Shown: positions 37,173 to 47,075 of the stretch, piece after piece
Position numbering within the stretch: the first letter of the stretch is position 1
Layout: each line of letters begins with the position of its first letter
Source of the DNA: Marinilabiliaceae bacterium UBA5488
Lineage (GTDB): Bacteria; Bacteroidota; Bacteroidia; Bacteroidales; Marinilabiliaceae
Reading direction: 5' to 3'
Assembly: GCA_002427105.1 (NCBI GenBank)
Contig: DIPM01000034.1
Coordinates: 1 to 64,000 of the forward strand
Length of the DNA stretch: 64,000 nucleotides
The notes under the pieces: generated by a model
Told to the model about the DNA's origin: nothing
The model's input: only the letters and a program-made list of their open reading frames with translations
The model's database searches: none
Translations under genes and position numbers: made by a program

Positions 37173-37991
37173 TTATAAAATATAACCGATTACTACTAAA
37201 TAGCAGCACACCATGGGTGCAGCAAAAAGTACAGCATCAAAACGATCGAGTATCCCTCCATGACCGGGCAATATCTTACCCGAATCCTTGATCCTGGCAC
37301 TTCTTTTAAGTAAGGATTCAACCAGATCGCCAAAGGTTCCCATAACAGATATAATAGCGCCTATAGCTATGCAATGCACCAGGCTAAGAGCCGGACAGGC
37401 ATAATTTAAGGCCCAGGCCACAAGCAGGGTCAGGACAAAGCCGCCGATGGCACCTTCCCAGCTCTTCTTAGGAGAAATCCGGGGAAAAAGCTTGTGCTTA
37501 CCCATAGTAACGCCCACAAGATAAGCGCCGGTATCATTAGCCCATACCAGCAAAAAGAAGCCCAGCAAAATTTCAAAAGAATAGCTTCCCGTAGCAAAGA
37601 CGATAAAGTGAATACATGAAAAGGGCAAAGCCACATAAAATGGTACCAGAAGGGTGCAAGCAATATTTTGCACGGGAGTTTCCTTATTCCGAAAAAGCTC
37701 TATTATAAACACAGCCATAATCATAAGAACAGTAAAGATAATCCACAGCTGCGAAATCTTGCCCGAGAGAATAAAGAAGAGAGCTATATACCAAAAGACA
37801 CCCAAAAGAATGGCCAGACCTTTTTGAACACTTACAGTGCTTGTACTAACCAAACGGGTAAACTCTAACATCCCAACCACCATTGCCGAAAAGAAAACTA
37901 AAAGGTATGAGTATTGATGCCACCACATTCCCGCGATAATCACAGAAACGAAGATAATTCCCGTAAAGAGACGCTGACTAAATTCCTTCAC
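37173..37991 (-). CDS. cdsA: Phosphatidate cytidylyltransferase
   Basis: CdsA activates phosphatidic acid with CTP to CDP-diacylglycerol, the precursor for PssA and the other phospholipid synthases. It is a polytopic inner-membrane enzyme of 272 residues. The C-terminal signature is intact: SPKKSWEGAIGG, then GDLVESLLKRSARIKDSG and LPGHGGILDRFD. The start is GTG at 37991; the codon directly before it in frame is TGA, so no earlier start is possible. It forms a minus-strand unit with psd, downstream of ftsH and rsfS. Confidence 0.95.
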   Translation of the reverse strand: MKEFSQRLFTGIIFVSVIIAGMWWHQYSYLLVFFSAMVVGMLEFTRLVSTSTVSVQKGLAILLGVFWYIALFFILSGKISQLWIIFTVLMIMAVFIIELFRNKETPVQNIACTLLVPFYVALPFSCIHFIVFATGSYSFEILLGFFLLVWANDTGAYLVGVTMGKHKLFPRISPKKSWEGAIGGFVLTLLVAWALNYACPALSLVHCIAIGAIISVMGTFGDLVESLLKRSARIKDSGKILPGHGGILDRFDAVLFAAPMVCCYLVVIGYIL

Positions 37992-38145
37992 TCAAATGAA
38001 TTTTTAAATTTCCTTAATGGCTAAAAACGAACATAACAGTACTATCGACAATAAGACTACAAAATTAGCAGAAAGATTGATTTTAAAAAACTAAACAGCA
38101 TCCTGCCCCAAACATTTTGTTGCAGAGATGAATTATAAGCAGCTT

Positions 38146-38185
38146 AATGATGAAAGGCACCGCCCAAAACAGACGATGCCTTCCA
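38146..38185 (-). terminator. Possible hairpin downstream of ftsH
   Basis: AAGGCA and TGCCTT, extended by CG/CG around one mismatch, bracket a loop of about ten bases some 50-80 bases past the ftsH stop. There is no clear U-tract on the minus strand, so function as a terminator is uncertain. Confidence 0.35.
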
Positions 38186-38228
38186 TAATATTCGCACAAA
38201 GCAAAGGGCTAAGCTACTCTTTCCCTTG

Positions 38229-40259
38229 CTACTCCTCTTTGTTTTCTACTTCCTTTACTTCCTTGGCAGCAACACTTGCCGAAGCCTCACTTTTTTTACC
38301 GTTCTCATCCTCAATTATGTGACTGGTAATTTTTCTCTTGCCGAAAATATGCTCCAAATCCTCACTAAACAAGACTTCCTTCTCAAGTAGCAACTCAGCC
38401 AACTGATGGTGCTTATCCGAATTTTCTTTCAGAAGACCCTTGGCACGCTCGTATTGCTCTTCTACAATTCTGGAAATTTCCTCGTCAATAATCTGTGCTG
38501 TCTTTTCACTGTAAGGCTTGTTAAAAGCATATTCATTCTGACCTGTAGAATCAAAATAGCTAAGATTGCCGATTTTTGGACTCATCCCAAAATAAGAAAC
38601 CATAGCCGTGGCCTGACGAGTAACCTTCTCCAAATCATTAAGGGCTCCGGTTGAGATGCGACCGAAAACCACATCTTCGGCCGCACGTCCACCAAGGGTG
38701 GCGCACATCTCGTCAAGCATCTGATCATAAGTGTTCAGCGAACGCTCTTCAGGCAGATACCATGCAGCTCCCAAGGCCTTGCCGCGGGGCACGATGGTCA
38801 CCTTCACCAAAGGATGAGCATGTTCAAGCAGCCAGCTGATTGCAGCATGACCCGCTTCGTGATAGGCAACTGCCCTCTTCTCATCTTTTGATATTATCTT
38901 ATTCTTTTTCTCTAATCCACCCACAATACGATCAACGGCATCGAGAAAATCTTCTTTCTCAACCACCTTCTTACTTTTTCTGGCGGCTATCAATGCTGAT
39001 TCATTACACACGTTTGCAATGTCAGCTCCCGAGAAACCGGGTGTTTGACGAGCCAGAAAATCAGATTTTACGTCATCGCCTAACCTGAGAGGACGTAAAT
39101 GCACCTCGAAAATCTCCCTACGTTCATTCAAATCGGGAAGCTCAACGCTTATCTGCCTGTCGAAGCGACCGGCACGCATCAATGCCCTGTCGAGTACATC
39201 TGCACGGTTTGTGGCAGCCAATACTATTACCCCGCTGTTGGAGGCGAAACCGTCCATCTCTGTAAGCAACTGATTTAGAGTATTCTCGCGCTCGTCATTG
39301 CCGCTAAAGTTAACGTTCTTGCCACGTGCACGACCAATGGCGTCAATCTCATCTATAAATACTATGCAAGGCGCCTTGTCTTTAGCCTTTTTGAAGAGAT
39401 CACGAACCCTCGAAGCTCCAACTCCCACAAACATTTCAACAAAATCGGAACCCGACATGCTGAAAAACGGAACGTTGGCCTCGCCGGCCACCGCCTTTGC
39501 AAGAAGAGTTTTCCCGGTTCCGGGAGGGCCTACCAGCAATGCTCCCTTGGGGATTTTTCCTCCCAATTGAGTAAACTTCTCAGGCTTCTTCAAAAACTCA
39601 ACTATTTCTTCCAGTTCAACCTTTGCCTCAGCCAAACCCGCCACATCGTTAAAGGTAACCTTAACAGCAGTTTCTTTATCGAACATGCGAGCCTTCGACT
39701 TGCCTACATTAAAAATACCGCCGGCTCCTCCGGCTCCACCCTGTGAACTCATTCTTCTGAAAAAGAACACCCAGATACCGATAATCAAAAGGAAGGGCAA
39801 CATCATCATAAAAAAGTCGCGTAACAAGTTGGAACGCTCCTCATATTCGATAGGAATCTGTATTCCCTTTGCTTCTTCAGCGCTTTTCCTGGCTTCTTCA
39901 AGCTTGTCAAGGGTCGGAATCTTAACCAGAAGGTGAGGCCCGGTGCGCGGCAGAGTTGCGTGATCTTTTAATATATCACTATACTTACCCAAAGCGTTTT
40001 CGTTAATAGTAACCTCAGCATCTCCTTCGTTAGTTATTACAACTATTCGTACAATATCACCTCCCGGGAGTATCTGATTCTCAAAAACACTCCATGAAAC
40101 TTTTTGCGGTGCCTGTCCACCACTAAACATAGTAATCCCAATAAGCACAGCGAAAATGATACCGTAAATCCAGTAAGCATTGAACTGCGGCATCTTAGGG
40201 TTGCTATTACCCGGCTTGTCACCCTTTTCGTCCGGTATATTCTTTTTTTCTTCAGTCAT
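38229..40259 (-). CDS. ftsH: ATP-dependent zinc metalloprotease FtsH
   Basis: FtsH is a hexameric inner-membrane AAA+ protease that extracts and degrades membrane and short-lived cytosolic proteins. The 676 residues contain two membrane helices (about 28-47 and 150-168) flanking a periplasmic domain, Walker A at 244-251 (GPPGTGKT), Walker [10 protein letters not shown], the second region of homology, and the zinc motif HEAGH at 467-471. The C-terminus is acidic and low in complexity. A Gly-rich linker (GGAGGAGG) follows the second helix. It lies 24 bases after rsfS, a standard Bacteroidota arrangement. Confidence 0.98.
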   Translation of the reverse strand: MTEEKKNIPDEKGDKPGNSNPKMPQFNAYWIYGIIFAVLIGITMFSGGQAPQKVSWSVFENQILPGGDIVRIVVITNEGDAEVTINENALGKYSDILKDHATLPRTGPHLLVKIPTLDKLEEARKSAEEAKGIQIPIEYEERSNLLRDFFMMMLPFLLIIGIWVFFFRRMSSQGGAGGAGGIFNVGKSKARMFDKETAVKVTFNDVAGLAEAKVELEEIVEFLKKPEKFTQLGGKIPKGALLVGPPGTGKTLLAKAVAGEANVPFFSMSGSDFVEMFVGVGASRVRDLFKKAKDKAPCIVFIDEIDAIGRARGKNVNFSGNDERENTLNQLLTEMDGFASNSGVIVLAATNRADVLDRALMRAGRFDRQISVELPDLNERREIFEVHLRPLRLGDDVKSDFLARQTPGFSGADIANVCNESALIAARKSKKVVEKEDFLDAVDRIVGGLEKKNKIISKDEKRAVAYHEAGHAAISWLLEHAHPLVKVTIVPRGKALGAAWYLPEERSLNTYDQMLDEMCATLGGRAAEDVVFGRISTGALNDLEKVTRQATAMVSYFGMSPKIGNLSYFDSTGQNEYAFNKPYSEKTAQIIDEEISRIVEEQYERAKGLLKENSDKHHQLAELLLEKEVLFSEDLEHIFGKRKITSHIIEDENGKKSEASASVAAKEVKEVENKEE

Positions 40260-40283
40260 TCTCTACTAACAATTAGTTACTTA

Positions 40284-40661
40284 TCAATCAAAATTTGCAA
40301 TATCGTGGCGCTCGCCGTCAGCCCATAAGCCTTCAAGATTATAGAACTCACGTACCTTACGTTGAAAAAGATGTACCACAACATTCATATAATCAATCAA
40401 TATCCATTCGGCATTATCGCGACCTTCCACATGCAAGGGCTTATCACCCACCGTCTTCCTTACATACTCATCAACTGAATCTGCAATTGTATCAACGTGC
40501 ACATTGCTATCGCCATCACATATAACAAAATAGTCCGAGATTGTGTTCTCTATTGAAGTCAAATCGAGAACCGTGATATTAACACCCTTCTTCTCCTGAA
40601 TCCCTTCAACCACTGCATCAACTAACTGCTTCGAAGTAATCGTTTCCTGATTATCTGTCAT
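40284..40661 (-). CDS. rsfS: Ribosome silencing factor
   Basis: RsfS binds ribosomal protein uL14 on the 50S subunit and blocks subunit joining when nutrients are scarce. The 125-residue protein has the family core: VLDLTSIENTISDYFVICDG, then HVEGRDNAEWILIDYMNVVVHLF with RxFYxLE-type ending REFYNLEGLW. It is first in the minus-strand unit rsfS-ftsH-cdsA-psd and diverges from birA. Confidence 0.95.
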   Translation of the reverse strand: MTDNQETITSKQLVDAVVEGIQEKKGVNITVLDLTSIENTISDYFVICDGDSNVHVDTIADSVDEYVRKTVGDKPLHVEGRDNAEWILIDYMNVVVHLFQRKVREFYNLEGLWADGERHDIANFD

Positions 40662-40837
40662 CCTAAGTTTTTTACCTGACTATATATATTTCAAACAGAT
40701 TATTAACGTTTTAGTTGTATCAGTACACTAAAGCAATCAAAACGTAAAAAATAAAGGTCAAAGATAACACTTTCAAAGAATATAAATGTCTAATTTCAGC
40801 AGCGAAAAAAAGCCTTTTTGCTGAAACAGTAAAAACT

Positions 40838-41587
40838 ATGGTTGAAAGACAAGTTCCTAAAATAGAGTATTTTGATTCGCTCGATTCAACAAATCAAAAA
40901 CTCAAAGAGATGCTTCAAGACCCATCTCTCCCCGAATTTACGGTAGTATATGCTGATTACCAGACAGCCGGCCGCGGACAACCGGGCAATACATGGGAGA
41001 GCGAAAAGGGAAAAAACCTGACTTTTTCCATCCTGATAAAGCCTGACTTTATTGATGTGGGTGAACAGTTTGCTATTACTCAATTAGTTACCCTCGCAAT
41101 TCTGGACGTATTGCGGCCACACTGCAAAACCGTTTCAGTGAAATGGCCAAACGACATCTATGCAGGCGACCAAAAGCTTGCAGGCATTTTGATAGAAAAC
41201 AGCCTGAAAGGCAGCTATATATACAACTCTGTTATCGGAATCGGACTGAATCTGAATCAGAAGACTTTTAGCGCTAAGCTGCCCAATGCAGTATCGCTTT
41301 CCAAGCTGACAGGCAAAGAACACGACGTAAAGAAGACTCTTAAGCTTTTCATCAAGGCTTTTGCAAACCGCTATATTGCCTTTGCCGAAAACCCTGATTT
41401 CAGAAAACTCTCAGCCGATTACGTCGAGCATCTATACCGCAACAAAGGAAGCCACCTCTACAAAGACCAAAACGGAAGCTTTGAAGCTGAGTTTCACGAA
41501 ATTAAACCCACCGGACAATTAGTATTAAAACGTAGCGACGGCAGCCTCCACAGCTATTCTTTTAAAGAAGTGGAGTTTATAATTTGA
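40838..41587 (+). CDS. birA: Biotin-[acetyl-CoA-carboxylase] ligase
   Basis: BirA activates biotin to biotinyl-AMP and attaches it to carboxylase carrier domains. The 249-residue protein has the biotin-binding segment DYQTAGRGQPGNTWESEKGKN, the KWPNDIYAGDQKLAGILIE motif and a C-terminal SH3-like domain. The N-terminal DNA-binding domain of dual-function BirA is absent, so it is a monofunctional ligase. It is divergent from rsfS and convergent with pyrE across a heptameric repeat. Confidence 0.95.
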   Translation: MVERQVPKIEYFDSLDSTNQKLKEMLQDPSLPEFTVVYADYQTAGRGQPGNTWESEKGKNLTFSILIKPDFIDVGEQFAITQLVTLAILDVLRPHCKTVSVKWPNDIYAGDQKLAGILIENSLKGSYIYNSVIGIGLNLNQKTFSAKLPNAVSLSKLTGKEHDVKKTLKLFIKAFANRYIAFAENPDFRKLSADYVEHLYRNKGSHLYKDQNGSFEAEFHEIKPTGQLVLKRSDGSLHSYSFKEVEFII

Positions 41588-41610
41588 TATCCTGAAATTG
41601 TTTATGTTTT

Positions 41611-41685
41611 AACCTTAAACTTTGAACCTTGAACTTAAAACTTAAAACTTTGAACCTTAAACTTTGAACTTTAAACTTAAAACTG
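41611..41685. repeat. Degenerate heptameric tandem repeat (AACYTTR)n
   Basis: About ten head-to-tail seven-base units, such as AACCTTA, AACTTTG, AACCTTG and AACTTAA, fill the spacer between convergent birA and pyrE. The phase of seven is kept through the whole array although individual bases vary. Confidence 0.85.
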
Positions 41686-41693
41686 CTTCCTGC

Positions 41694-42326
41694 TCACCTC
41701 TTCCAGTTAGCAGGGTCTTTGCGCCACTCGCCTAAAGCCTGTAAATCGTCATGGCTTACAATACCATTGTCAAGGGCAACTTGCAAAAGTGTGTTATAAT
41801 TGCTCAGAGTTTCAACATCTACCCCGGCTGTTTTAAAATTATCCTCTGCAGTCTGAAAACCATACGAAAAAATAGCAAGCATGCCCATCACCACCCCGCC
41901 GCGTTCCCGAACAGCTTCAACAGCTTTGAGGCTACTGCCTCCGGTCGAAATCAAATCTTCAATTATTACTACCTTCTGCCCTTCTTCAAGTACTCCTTCT
42001 ATCATATTCTCAAGGCCATGGCCTTTGGGTGCTGAACGGATATAGATAAAGGGCTTGTTTAAGAGGTCGGCCACCAGTGCCCCCACAGCTATTGCTCCGG
42101 TTGCTACCCCGGCAATAACATCGGCATCTGCATATTTTTCGCGAACGATTTCAGCAAACTGCTCCTTGATATAATCACGCACCTTAGGAAAAGAAAGTGT
42201 TTTGCGGTTATCGCAATATATAGGCGATTTCCAGCCCGAGGCCCAGGTAAATGGACTTGTAGGTTGCAATTTTATTGCTTTAATTTGCAGGAGATGATTT
42301 GCAATGCTTACTTCTCTGTTATTCAT
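41694..42326 (-). CDS. pyrE: Orotate phosphoribosyltransferase
   Basis: PyrE joins orotate with PRPP to give OMP in pyrimidine synthesis. The 210-residue protein has the PRPP-binding motif VVIIEDLISTGGSS (about 118-131), the FTWASGWKSPIYCDNR start typical of the family and the flexible-loop lysine in RSAPKGHG. It stands alone on the minus strand between birA and a divergent Nudix gene. Confidence 0.96.
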   Translation of the reverse strand: MNNREVSIANHLLQIKAIKLQPTSPFTWASGWKSPIYCDNRKTLSFPKVRDYIKEQFAEIVREKYADADVIAGVATGAIAVGALVADLLNKPFIYIRSAPKGHGLENMIEGVLEEGQKVVIIEDLISTGGSSLKAVEAVRERGGVVMGMLAIFSYGFQTAEDNFKTAGVDVETLSNYNTLLQVALDNGIVSHDDLQALGEWRKDPANWKR

Positions 42327-42377
42327 CCGTTTATTATTTGATTAAGTAAAATTCAATAAGCTAAAAGATTTCCGCAA

Positions 42378-43022
42378 ATGTATAAAATCTTTTTTAAGGA
42401 TAGAGTAACTGTGCTGACAGACCGCATTTCTGAGGACTTGTCATCCCACTTCGGCTCTATTTTGAAGTATGCCAACAAAGGAGAACTGGCGCAATTTATC
42501 GACAATTTCGACAAAGACGAAAACATCAAAAGTGCATTTGTCTATCATCATAATCTGCGCGAATTAATGCAACAATTTCGAAGCTGCTTTAAGAACCTTC
42601 CTGCTGCCGGAGGCCTTGTATGGAACGAGCAGAAAACAGCCTTTATCGGGATGAAGAGATTGGGCTATTTTGACCTTCCCAAAGGGAAGGTGGAGAAACA
42701 CGAAACACATGAAGATGCCGCGATACGCGAAGTTGAAGAGGAGTGTAACATTCAGGACCTGACTATACTGTCTAAGGCCATCATCACCTACCACACTTAC
42801 AAGCTGAAAGGTGAAAACATCCTGAAAGAAACACACTGGTATGAAATGATATATCGCGGTTCAGCTATCCCACAACCACAGACCGAAGAAAATATTGAAT
42901 CAGTATTTTGGGTAAGACCCGATGAGCTTGCGGCCCTTCTTAAAACCACCTACCCATCAATTATCGAAGTCTTAAAGAGCTCATCTGTAAGACTCTTCGA
43001 TTTTGATGACGACATCAGTTAA
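42378..43022 (+). CDS. Nudix hydrolase with an N-terminal extension
   Basis: This 214-residue protein carries a Nudix domain in residues 75-175. The Nudix box is [20 protein letters not shown] followed by CNI, fitting Gx5Ex7REUxEExxU except that the usual Gly near the end is replaced. Such enzymes hydrolyse nucleoside diphosphates linked to other groups; the substrate is not evident. The first 70 residues form an unrecognised helical segment. Its last 42 bases overlap the 3' end of the convergent cyclophilin gene. Confidence 0.85.
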   Translation: MYKIFFKDRVTVLTDRISEDLSSHFGSILKYANKGELAQFIDNFDKDENIKSAFVYHHNLRELMQQFRSCFKNLPAAGGLVWNEQKTAFIGMKRLGYFDLPKGKVEKHETHEDAAIREVEEECNIQDLTILSKAIITYHTYKLKGENILKETHWYEMIYRGSAIPQPQTEENIESVFWVRPDELAALLKTTYPSIIEVLKSSSVRLFDFDDDIS

Positions 43023-43802
43023 GGGTCGGTCACGGCTATCGGTTTTCAGAGAAGCTATTTTGGCTACCACATCGAGCCCTTCTACAACCTCGCCAAAAAC
43101 AGTGTAATCGCCATCCAGGTCGGGCAGACCGCCAATCGTAGTATAGGCCTCACGCTGCTCGGGGCTAAACTTTAGATGATCAGACAAGTTAAACTCAAAA
43201 TCAATCTTCGCCCTAATGTCAAGTACCAGCTTATTATATTCCTCGGCATTGCCCTCGGCGCGCAGTCTGTCCATCTCCTCTTTATGCGGGACAAGGTATT
43301 TATGCCTCAAATTCTTCAATATCGGGTTATTAACAACTTTCTCCATATAATCGAGCTCCTCGTCAGAATAAACACGACCCTGTACAATGTAAAACTGCGA
43401 AATATCCGACATCCTGAAGTGGTTTACATTCTCGGGCTGCCGTGGCGCACATACCGCCCCTCTTTTATGAAAGCGATTGCTTACAAATTCAGAACTGATA
43501 TTGTGACTGGTTCCGTAGCCTATGCTTTTACCCGGAGGTGCGTTGCGCGAATCACTTGAGCCGCCCTGGATAACGAAATCCTTTATTACCCTGTAGAAAA
43601 GCGTCCCATCAAAGTGCTTGCTGTTTACCAGCTTCAAAAACTCTCTACGATGCTCGGGAGTCTCATTATAAAGCCGTATGCGGATGTTCCCCATGTTAGT
43701 TTTAACCGTAACGTAATAATCCAAATCCTGCGCCTTGCCTTCAGAAGGCATAAAAAGCCCGCATACCAATAAAAAACCAATAAGTAAGCTCCTGCTTAAC
43801 AT
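42981..43802 (-). CDS. Secreted cyclophilin-type peptidyl-prolyl isomerase, copy A
   Basis: A 273-residue exported protein with a signal peptide ending near SEGKAQD and a cyclophilin fold in two blocks: residues 30-150 ([20 protein letters not shown], then [11 protein letters not shown]) and 220-270 ([16 protein letters not shown]). Between the blocks is an insertion of about 65 charged residues predicted to be helical. It isomerises Xaa-Pro bonds, probably in the periplasm. It lies 12 bases downstream of copy B and clearly arose by tandem duplication. Its 3' end overlaps the Nudix gene by 42 bases. Confidence 0.9.
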   Translation of the reverse strand: MLSRSLLIGFLLVCGLFMPSEGKAQDLDYYVTVKTNMGNIRIRLYNETPEHRREFLKLVNSKHFDGTLFYRVIKDFVIQGGSSDSRNAPPGKSIGYGTSHNISSEFVSNRFHKRGAVCAPRQPENVNHFRMSDISQFYIVQGRVYSDEELDYMEKVVNNPILKNLRHKYLVPHKEEMDRLRAEGNAEEYNKLVLDIRAKIDFEFNLSDHLKFSPEQREAYTTIGGLPDLDGDYTVFGEVVEGLDVVAKIASLKTDSRDRPLTDVVIKIEESYR

Positions 43803-43814
43803 CTCCGCATCCTC

Positions 43815-44627
43815 CTATTTCTTTTTCACTTTCACCTTAATCACTATGTCCTCAAGCGGCCTGTCCATCTCGTTTGTCTCCGCCCCTGCAATTTTATCAA
43901 GCACATCCATGCCCGAAATAAGCTCTCCAAAAACGGTATAGTCGCCATCGAGGTGAGGCACGCCGCCCAAAGTCGTATATACAGCGCGCTGTTCCTCCGG
44001 AATATGCATAGGCTTTAGGCTGTCTATTTCGGGGGCAGCCATTTTCATAATCTCAGCCATAAGCGCTTCAAAACCTTCGCGGTCGTTGGCCTGCTGCATT
44101 CCAATCAATTCATTACGATAGGGATTAGCATACTTCATCATAATCTGCTGACGCTTACGCTCGCTGCTCATAAGCTCCATTTGGTCAAGCTCTTCGACTG
44201 TAAAGACCTTTCCCTGAACTATATAAAACTGAGAACCCGATGACTTCTTCAAAGGATTTACCTGATCGCCCTGACGGGCTGCTGAAAGAGCCCCTTTTTT
44301 ATGGAAGTGCTTTGGGTAAAGAATTTCTGCTTCCAGCTGATAACCAGGACCTCCGTCTCCCAAGAAAGCATCTGATGAAGCCCCTTTAGAATTGGGATCT
44401 CCGCCCTGAATCATAAACTCATTGATAACCCTATGAAAAAGGCTGCCATCATAAAAGCCCTCATCGGCAAGTTTGATAAAGTTATCACGATGTTGGGGAG
44501 TGTCATCATACAGAATAAACTCCATATTACCATAGACGGTTTCGATTTCCACCACGGTTTGCTTCTGACAAAAAACAAGCGTCTGGCTTATGGCAGCCAG
44601 CGCTACAAATAATAATATTCGTCTCAT
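43815..44627 (-). CDS. Secreted cyclophilin-type peptidyl-prolyl isomerase, copy B
   Basis: The upstream paralogue of the tandem pair, 270 residues, with a signal peptide (ending LVFCQ). The core motifs are [29 protein letters not shown] and [16 protein letters not shown]. As in copy A, about 65 helical, charged residues are inserted between the two conserved blocks (about 145-215). The Cys in the signal region could allow lipid attachment but does not form a good lipobox. Twelve bases separate it from copy A. Confidence 0.9.
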   Translation of the reverse strand: MRRILLFVALAAISQTLVFCQKQTVVEIETVYGNMEFILYDDTPQHRDNFIKLADEGFYDGSLFHRVINEFMIQGGDPNSKGASSDAFLGDGGPGYQLEAEILYPKHFHKKGALSAARQGDQVNPLKKSSGSQFYIVQGKVFTVEELDQMELMSSERKRQQIMMKYANPYRNELIGMQQANDREGFEALMAEIMKMAAPEIDSLKPMHIPEEQRAVYTTLGGVPHLDGDYTVFGELISGMDVLDKIAGAETNEMDRPLEDIVIKVKVKKK

Positions 44628-44644
44628 AAAGTTTTGTTACGCAA

Positions 44645-44992
44645 TTATTGTTCCAAAGGTTTAAGCACCTGGTCAAAATACACTATCATTGCCTGCTTTA
44701 GAATGCGCTTCTGGAAGGTAGGACTTAAGCTTTTCACGCTCTTAATCTCCTCAAATTCAGGCCAATTATCCCTGTCTTTCCCAGTCACTCTCAAATACCC
44801 CAGCTGCGCCAGCAGGCAGCATTTTCCCAGGTTTATTATATCCCACTTTTCGTCGCGGCTATATTTTGTCATGCCTGTACCCAGTTCCTGAATACCGATT
44901 ACAAACAGCATAAAATCAAATTCGGCGGTCACCTTAAAATGCTTGCTAACCTTTAGGACTGTTTCGTTCCAGCTTTCTTCGCTATACTCCAT
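44645..44992 (-). CDS. Conserved-looking hypothetical protein
   Basis: A 115-residue soluble protein with no domain I recognise. It appears mostly helical, has no signal peptide or membrane segment, and contains Trp- and Lys-rich phrases such as YSRDEKWDIINLGKCCLLAQLGY. It starts with ATG and lies 17 bases upstream of the cyclophilin pair on the same strand, so it may be in one transcript with them. No function is proposed. Confidence 0.65.
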   Translation of the reverse strand: MEYSEESWNETVLKVSKHFKVTAEFDFMLFVIGIQELGTGMTKYSRDEKWDIINLGKCCLLAQLGYLRVTGKDRDNWPEFEEIKSVKSLSPTFQKRILKQAMIVYFDQVLKPLEQ

Positions 44993-45048
44993 TTTTGCTT
45001 ATTAATTGATAAAATGAAGAACAAGCATCCTGCATTAAAGTTCGCCAT

Positions 45049-45903
45049 TTAGCTCCTTATAATCTCTTTAAAGGCACGCTTGAAAGCCTCTTCAGCAGTT
45101 TCCGTCAGGATTTCTTCTACGGCCGACTCCTCCGTAATATCTTCTACCCCTTCATCCCAGCGCTTCAGATACCAATCACCCTTTTCATATTCGAGTGCTG
45201 TCATATTATCCACCCAGTCGCCCGAGTTTAGATATATCACCGAGCCTGAAGGAGTAATAATATTCTTTTTAGCCGGCCGATGGATATGCCCGCAAATCGC
45301 GTAGTCATAACCTTTTCTGATAGCAAGGCGCGCCACCGTCGATTCAAATTTCGTAATCTCCTGATGCTTTCCACCTTTAACAACATCCTTGATTTTAGCG
45401 GCAAGTGATATCTTTTTGCCACCAAAAAGCTTTATCACTCCGTTAACGAGGCGGTTAATTGCCATAAGCAAGCCATAACCTAACGAGCCCAATTTTGCAA
45501 GCCATTTTGAGTTATGCATAACCACATCAAAAACATCTCCATGGAAAATCCAACTTGTCTTACCGTCAAGGGTAAGGACTATTTTGTTGGTAATTTGTAG
45601 TTGGCCAAACTCCAGGTCAGTAAATCGACGAGCCACCTCATCATGATTACCGGGAATATAAATTATTTTACAGCCTTCTTCAGCCAGCTTAAAAAAATAA
45701 CGAACCACTTTAAAGTGGGCTGTTGGGAAATAGTTGGAAGTAAAGCGCCAGGCATCAATAATGTCACCATTAAGCACCAATATTTCTGGTCTGATGGTCT
45801 TTAAATAAGCATGTAATTGCTCGGCCTTACAGCCGTAAGTACCTAAGTGAACGTCGGAAATAACTACTGCCTCTAAGGGGCGTTTTTTTGTCTTTGGTGT
45901 CAT
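45049..45903 (-). CDS. Metallophosphoesterase, UDP-diacylglucosamine diphosphatase-like
   Basis: A 284-residue calcineurin-type phosphoesterase. The metal-binding set is visible: SDVHLG (residues 16-21), NGDIID (about 45-50), GNHDE (about 85-89), HGD (about 120) and GHIHRP (about 200-205). The arrangement resembles the LpxH/COG2908 group, which cleaves UDP-2,3-diacylglucosamine in lipid A synthesis at the inner membrane. Whether this copy performs the LpxH step is not certain, because Bacteroidota often have several paralogues. It follows obg on the minus strand. Confidence 0.75.
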   Translation of the reverse strand: MTPKTKKRPLEAVVISDVHLGTYGCKAEQLHAYLKTIRPEILVLNGDIIDAWRFTSNYFPTAHFKVVRYFFKLAEEGCKIIYIPGNHDEVARRFTDLEFGQLQITNKIVLTLDGKTSWIFHGDVFDVVMHNSKWLAKLGSLGYGLLMAINRLVNGVIKLFGGKKISLAAKIKDVVKGGKHQEITKFESTVARLAIRKGYDYAICGHIHRPAKKNIITPSGSVIYLNSGDWVDNMTALEYEKGDWYLKRWDEGVEDITEESAVEEILTETAEEAFKRAFKEIIRS

Positions 45904-45972
45904 GCAGCGCTGATATATAGGCTAATAGACAACAAATATAGCTAAAGCAGCTTGTATAACGCAAAGTAATTG

Positions 45973-46977
45973 TTAATTTTCCAATAAAGAATGCTCTAAC
46001 TCATTCCAAATCATCTCCTTTAATTGGGCAATACCCTTGCCTGTAACTGAAGAGATAAAAACATAAGGAAGCTCAGGCAGGTCGGCCTCTAACTCCTTCT
46101 GTAGTTCAGCGTCGATAAAGTCACTCTTGGAAATAGCCAGCAGGCGCTTCTTGTCTAAAAGCTCAGGATTGTATTGTTCAAGCTCATTAAGAAGGATGCC
46201 ATACTCCTGGCGTATATTCTTGCTGTCGGAAGGTATAAGAAAAAGCAAAATTGAATTACGCTCAATGTGGCGTAAAAAACGCAAGCCTATTCCCCTGCCT
46301 TCATGCGCACCTTCAATAATACCCGGGATATCGGCCATCACAAAGGATTTATGGTCGTGATACTCCACGATTCCAAGATTGGGAATCAGGGTAGTAAAGG
46401 GATAGTCAGCTATTTCAGGTTTTGCAGCCGAAACGGAAGCCAGAAGTGTAGATTTACCTGCGTTTGGAAAACCAACAAGACCTACGTCGGCCAACAGCTT
46501 AAGTTCAAGAATAACAGAAATTTCTATTGCCGGCTCCCCGGGCTGAGCATATCTTGGAGTTTGATTTGTTGCCGATTTGAAGTTGAAATTACCCAATCCG
46601 CCTCGCCCGCCTTTGGCCACAATCGCCTCATCTCCATGATTGGTTATCTCAAAAAGCACTTCGCCTGTTTCGTCATCCTTCACAACTGTACCGAGCGGCA
46701 CCTCAATAATCTTGTCTTCACCGCTAAGACCCGAAGAGCGCTGACGACTACCCGATTCGCCATGACCGGCAAAGACGTGACGTTGATACTTCAGGTGAAT
46801 CAGCGTCCAATAGTTTTTATTGCCGCGAATAATCACGTGACCACCACGACCTCCATCTCCGCCGTCGGGCCCTCCTTTAGGGACAAACTTCTCTCGTCTG
46901 AAATGAGCTGAGCCACTTCCACCTTTCCCGGAACGGCAAAATATTTTGACATAGTCAACAAAATTACTACCTGCCAT
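45973..46977 (-). CDS. obgE: GTPase Obg
   Basis: Obg is an essential ribosome-associated GTPase with roles in 50S assembly and stress responses. The 334-residue protein has the Gly-rich N-terminal Obg fold (1-158; [20 protein letters not shown]) and a GTPase domain with GFPNAGKST (about 167-175), ADIPGI and the SKSD guanine motif. The C-terminal OCT domain of some members is absent. It lies 98 bases downstream of adk on the same strand. Confidence 0.97.
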   Translation of the reverse strand: MAGSNFVDYVKIFCRSGKGGSGSAHFRREKFVPKGGPDGGDGGRGGHVIIRGNKNYWTLIHLKYQRHVFAGHGESGSRQRSSGLSGEDKIIEVPLGTVVKDDETGEVLFEITNHGDEAIVAKGGRGGLGNFNFKSATNQTPRYAQPGEPAIEISVILELKLLADVGLVGFPNAGKSTLLASVSAAKPEIADYPFTTLIPNLGIVEYHDHKSFVMADIPGIIEGAHEGRGIGLRFLRHIERNSILLFLIPSDSKNIRQEYGILLNELEQYNPELLDKKRLLAISKSDFIDAELQKELEADLPELPYVFISSVTGKGIAQLKEMIWNELEHSLLEN

Positions 46978-47075
46978 TTCTTTTCAATATATTATTATTC
47001 TCCCGGATAAAAGGCAGCCCTTAGCTATTGGCTGCAAAACAAGGCAAACTTACTTATTCTGAAAGACTTTGACAA

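Noticed and set aside
42981..44627. Tandem cyclophilins as an assembly duplication
   Set aside because: The two copies differ widely in sequence while sharing architecture, so they are real paralogues.
46303..46911. 202-codon open frame on the plus strand opposite obg
   Set aside because: It lies wholly antisense to a clearly conserved gene, has low-complexity, unrecognisable product and no independent promoter.
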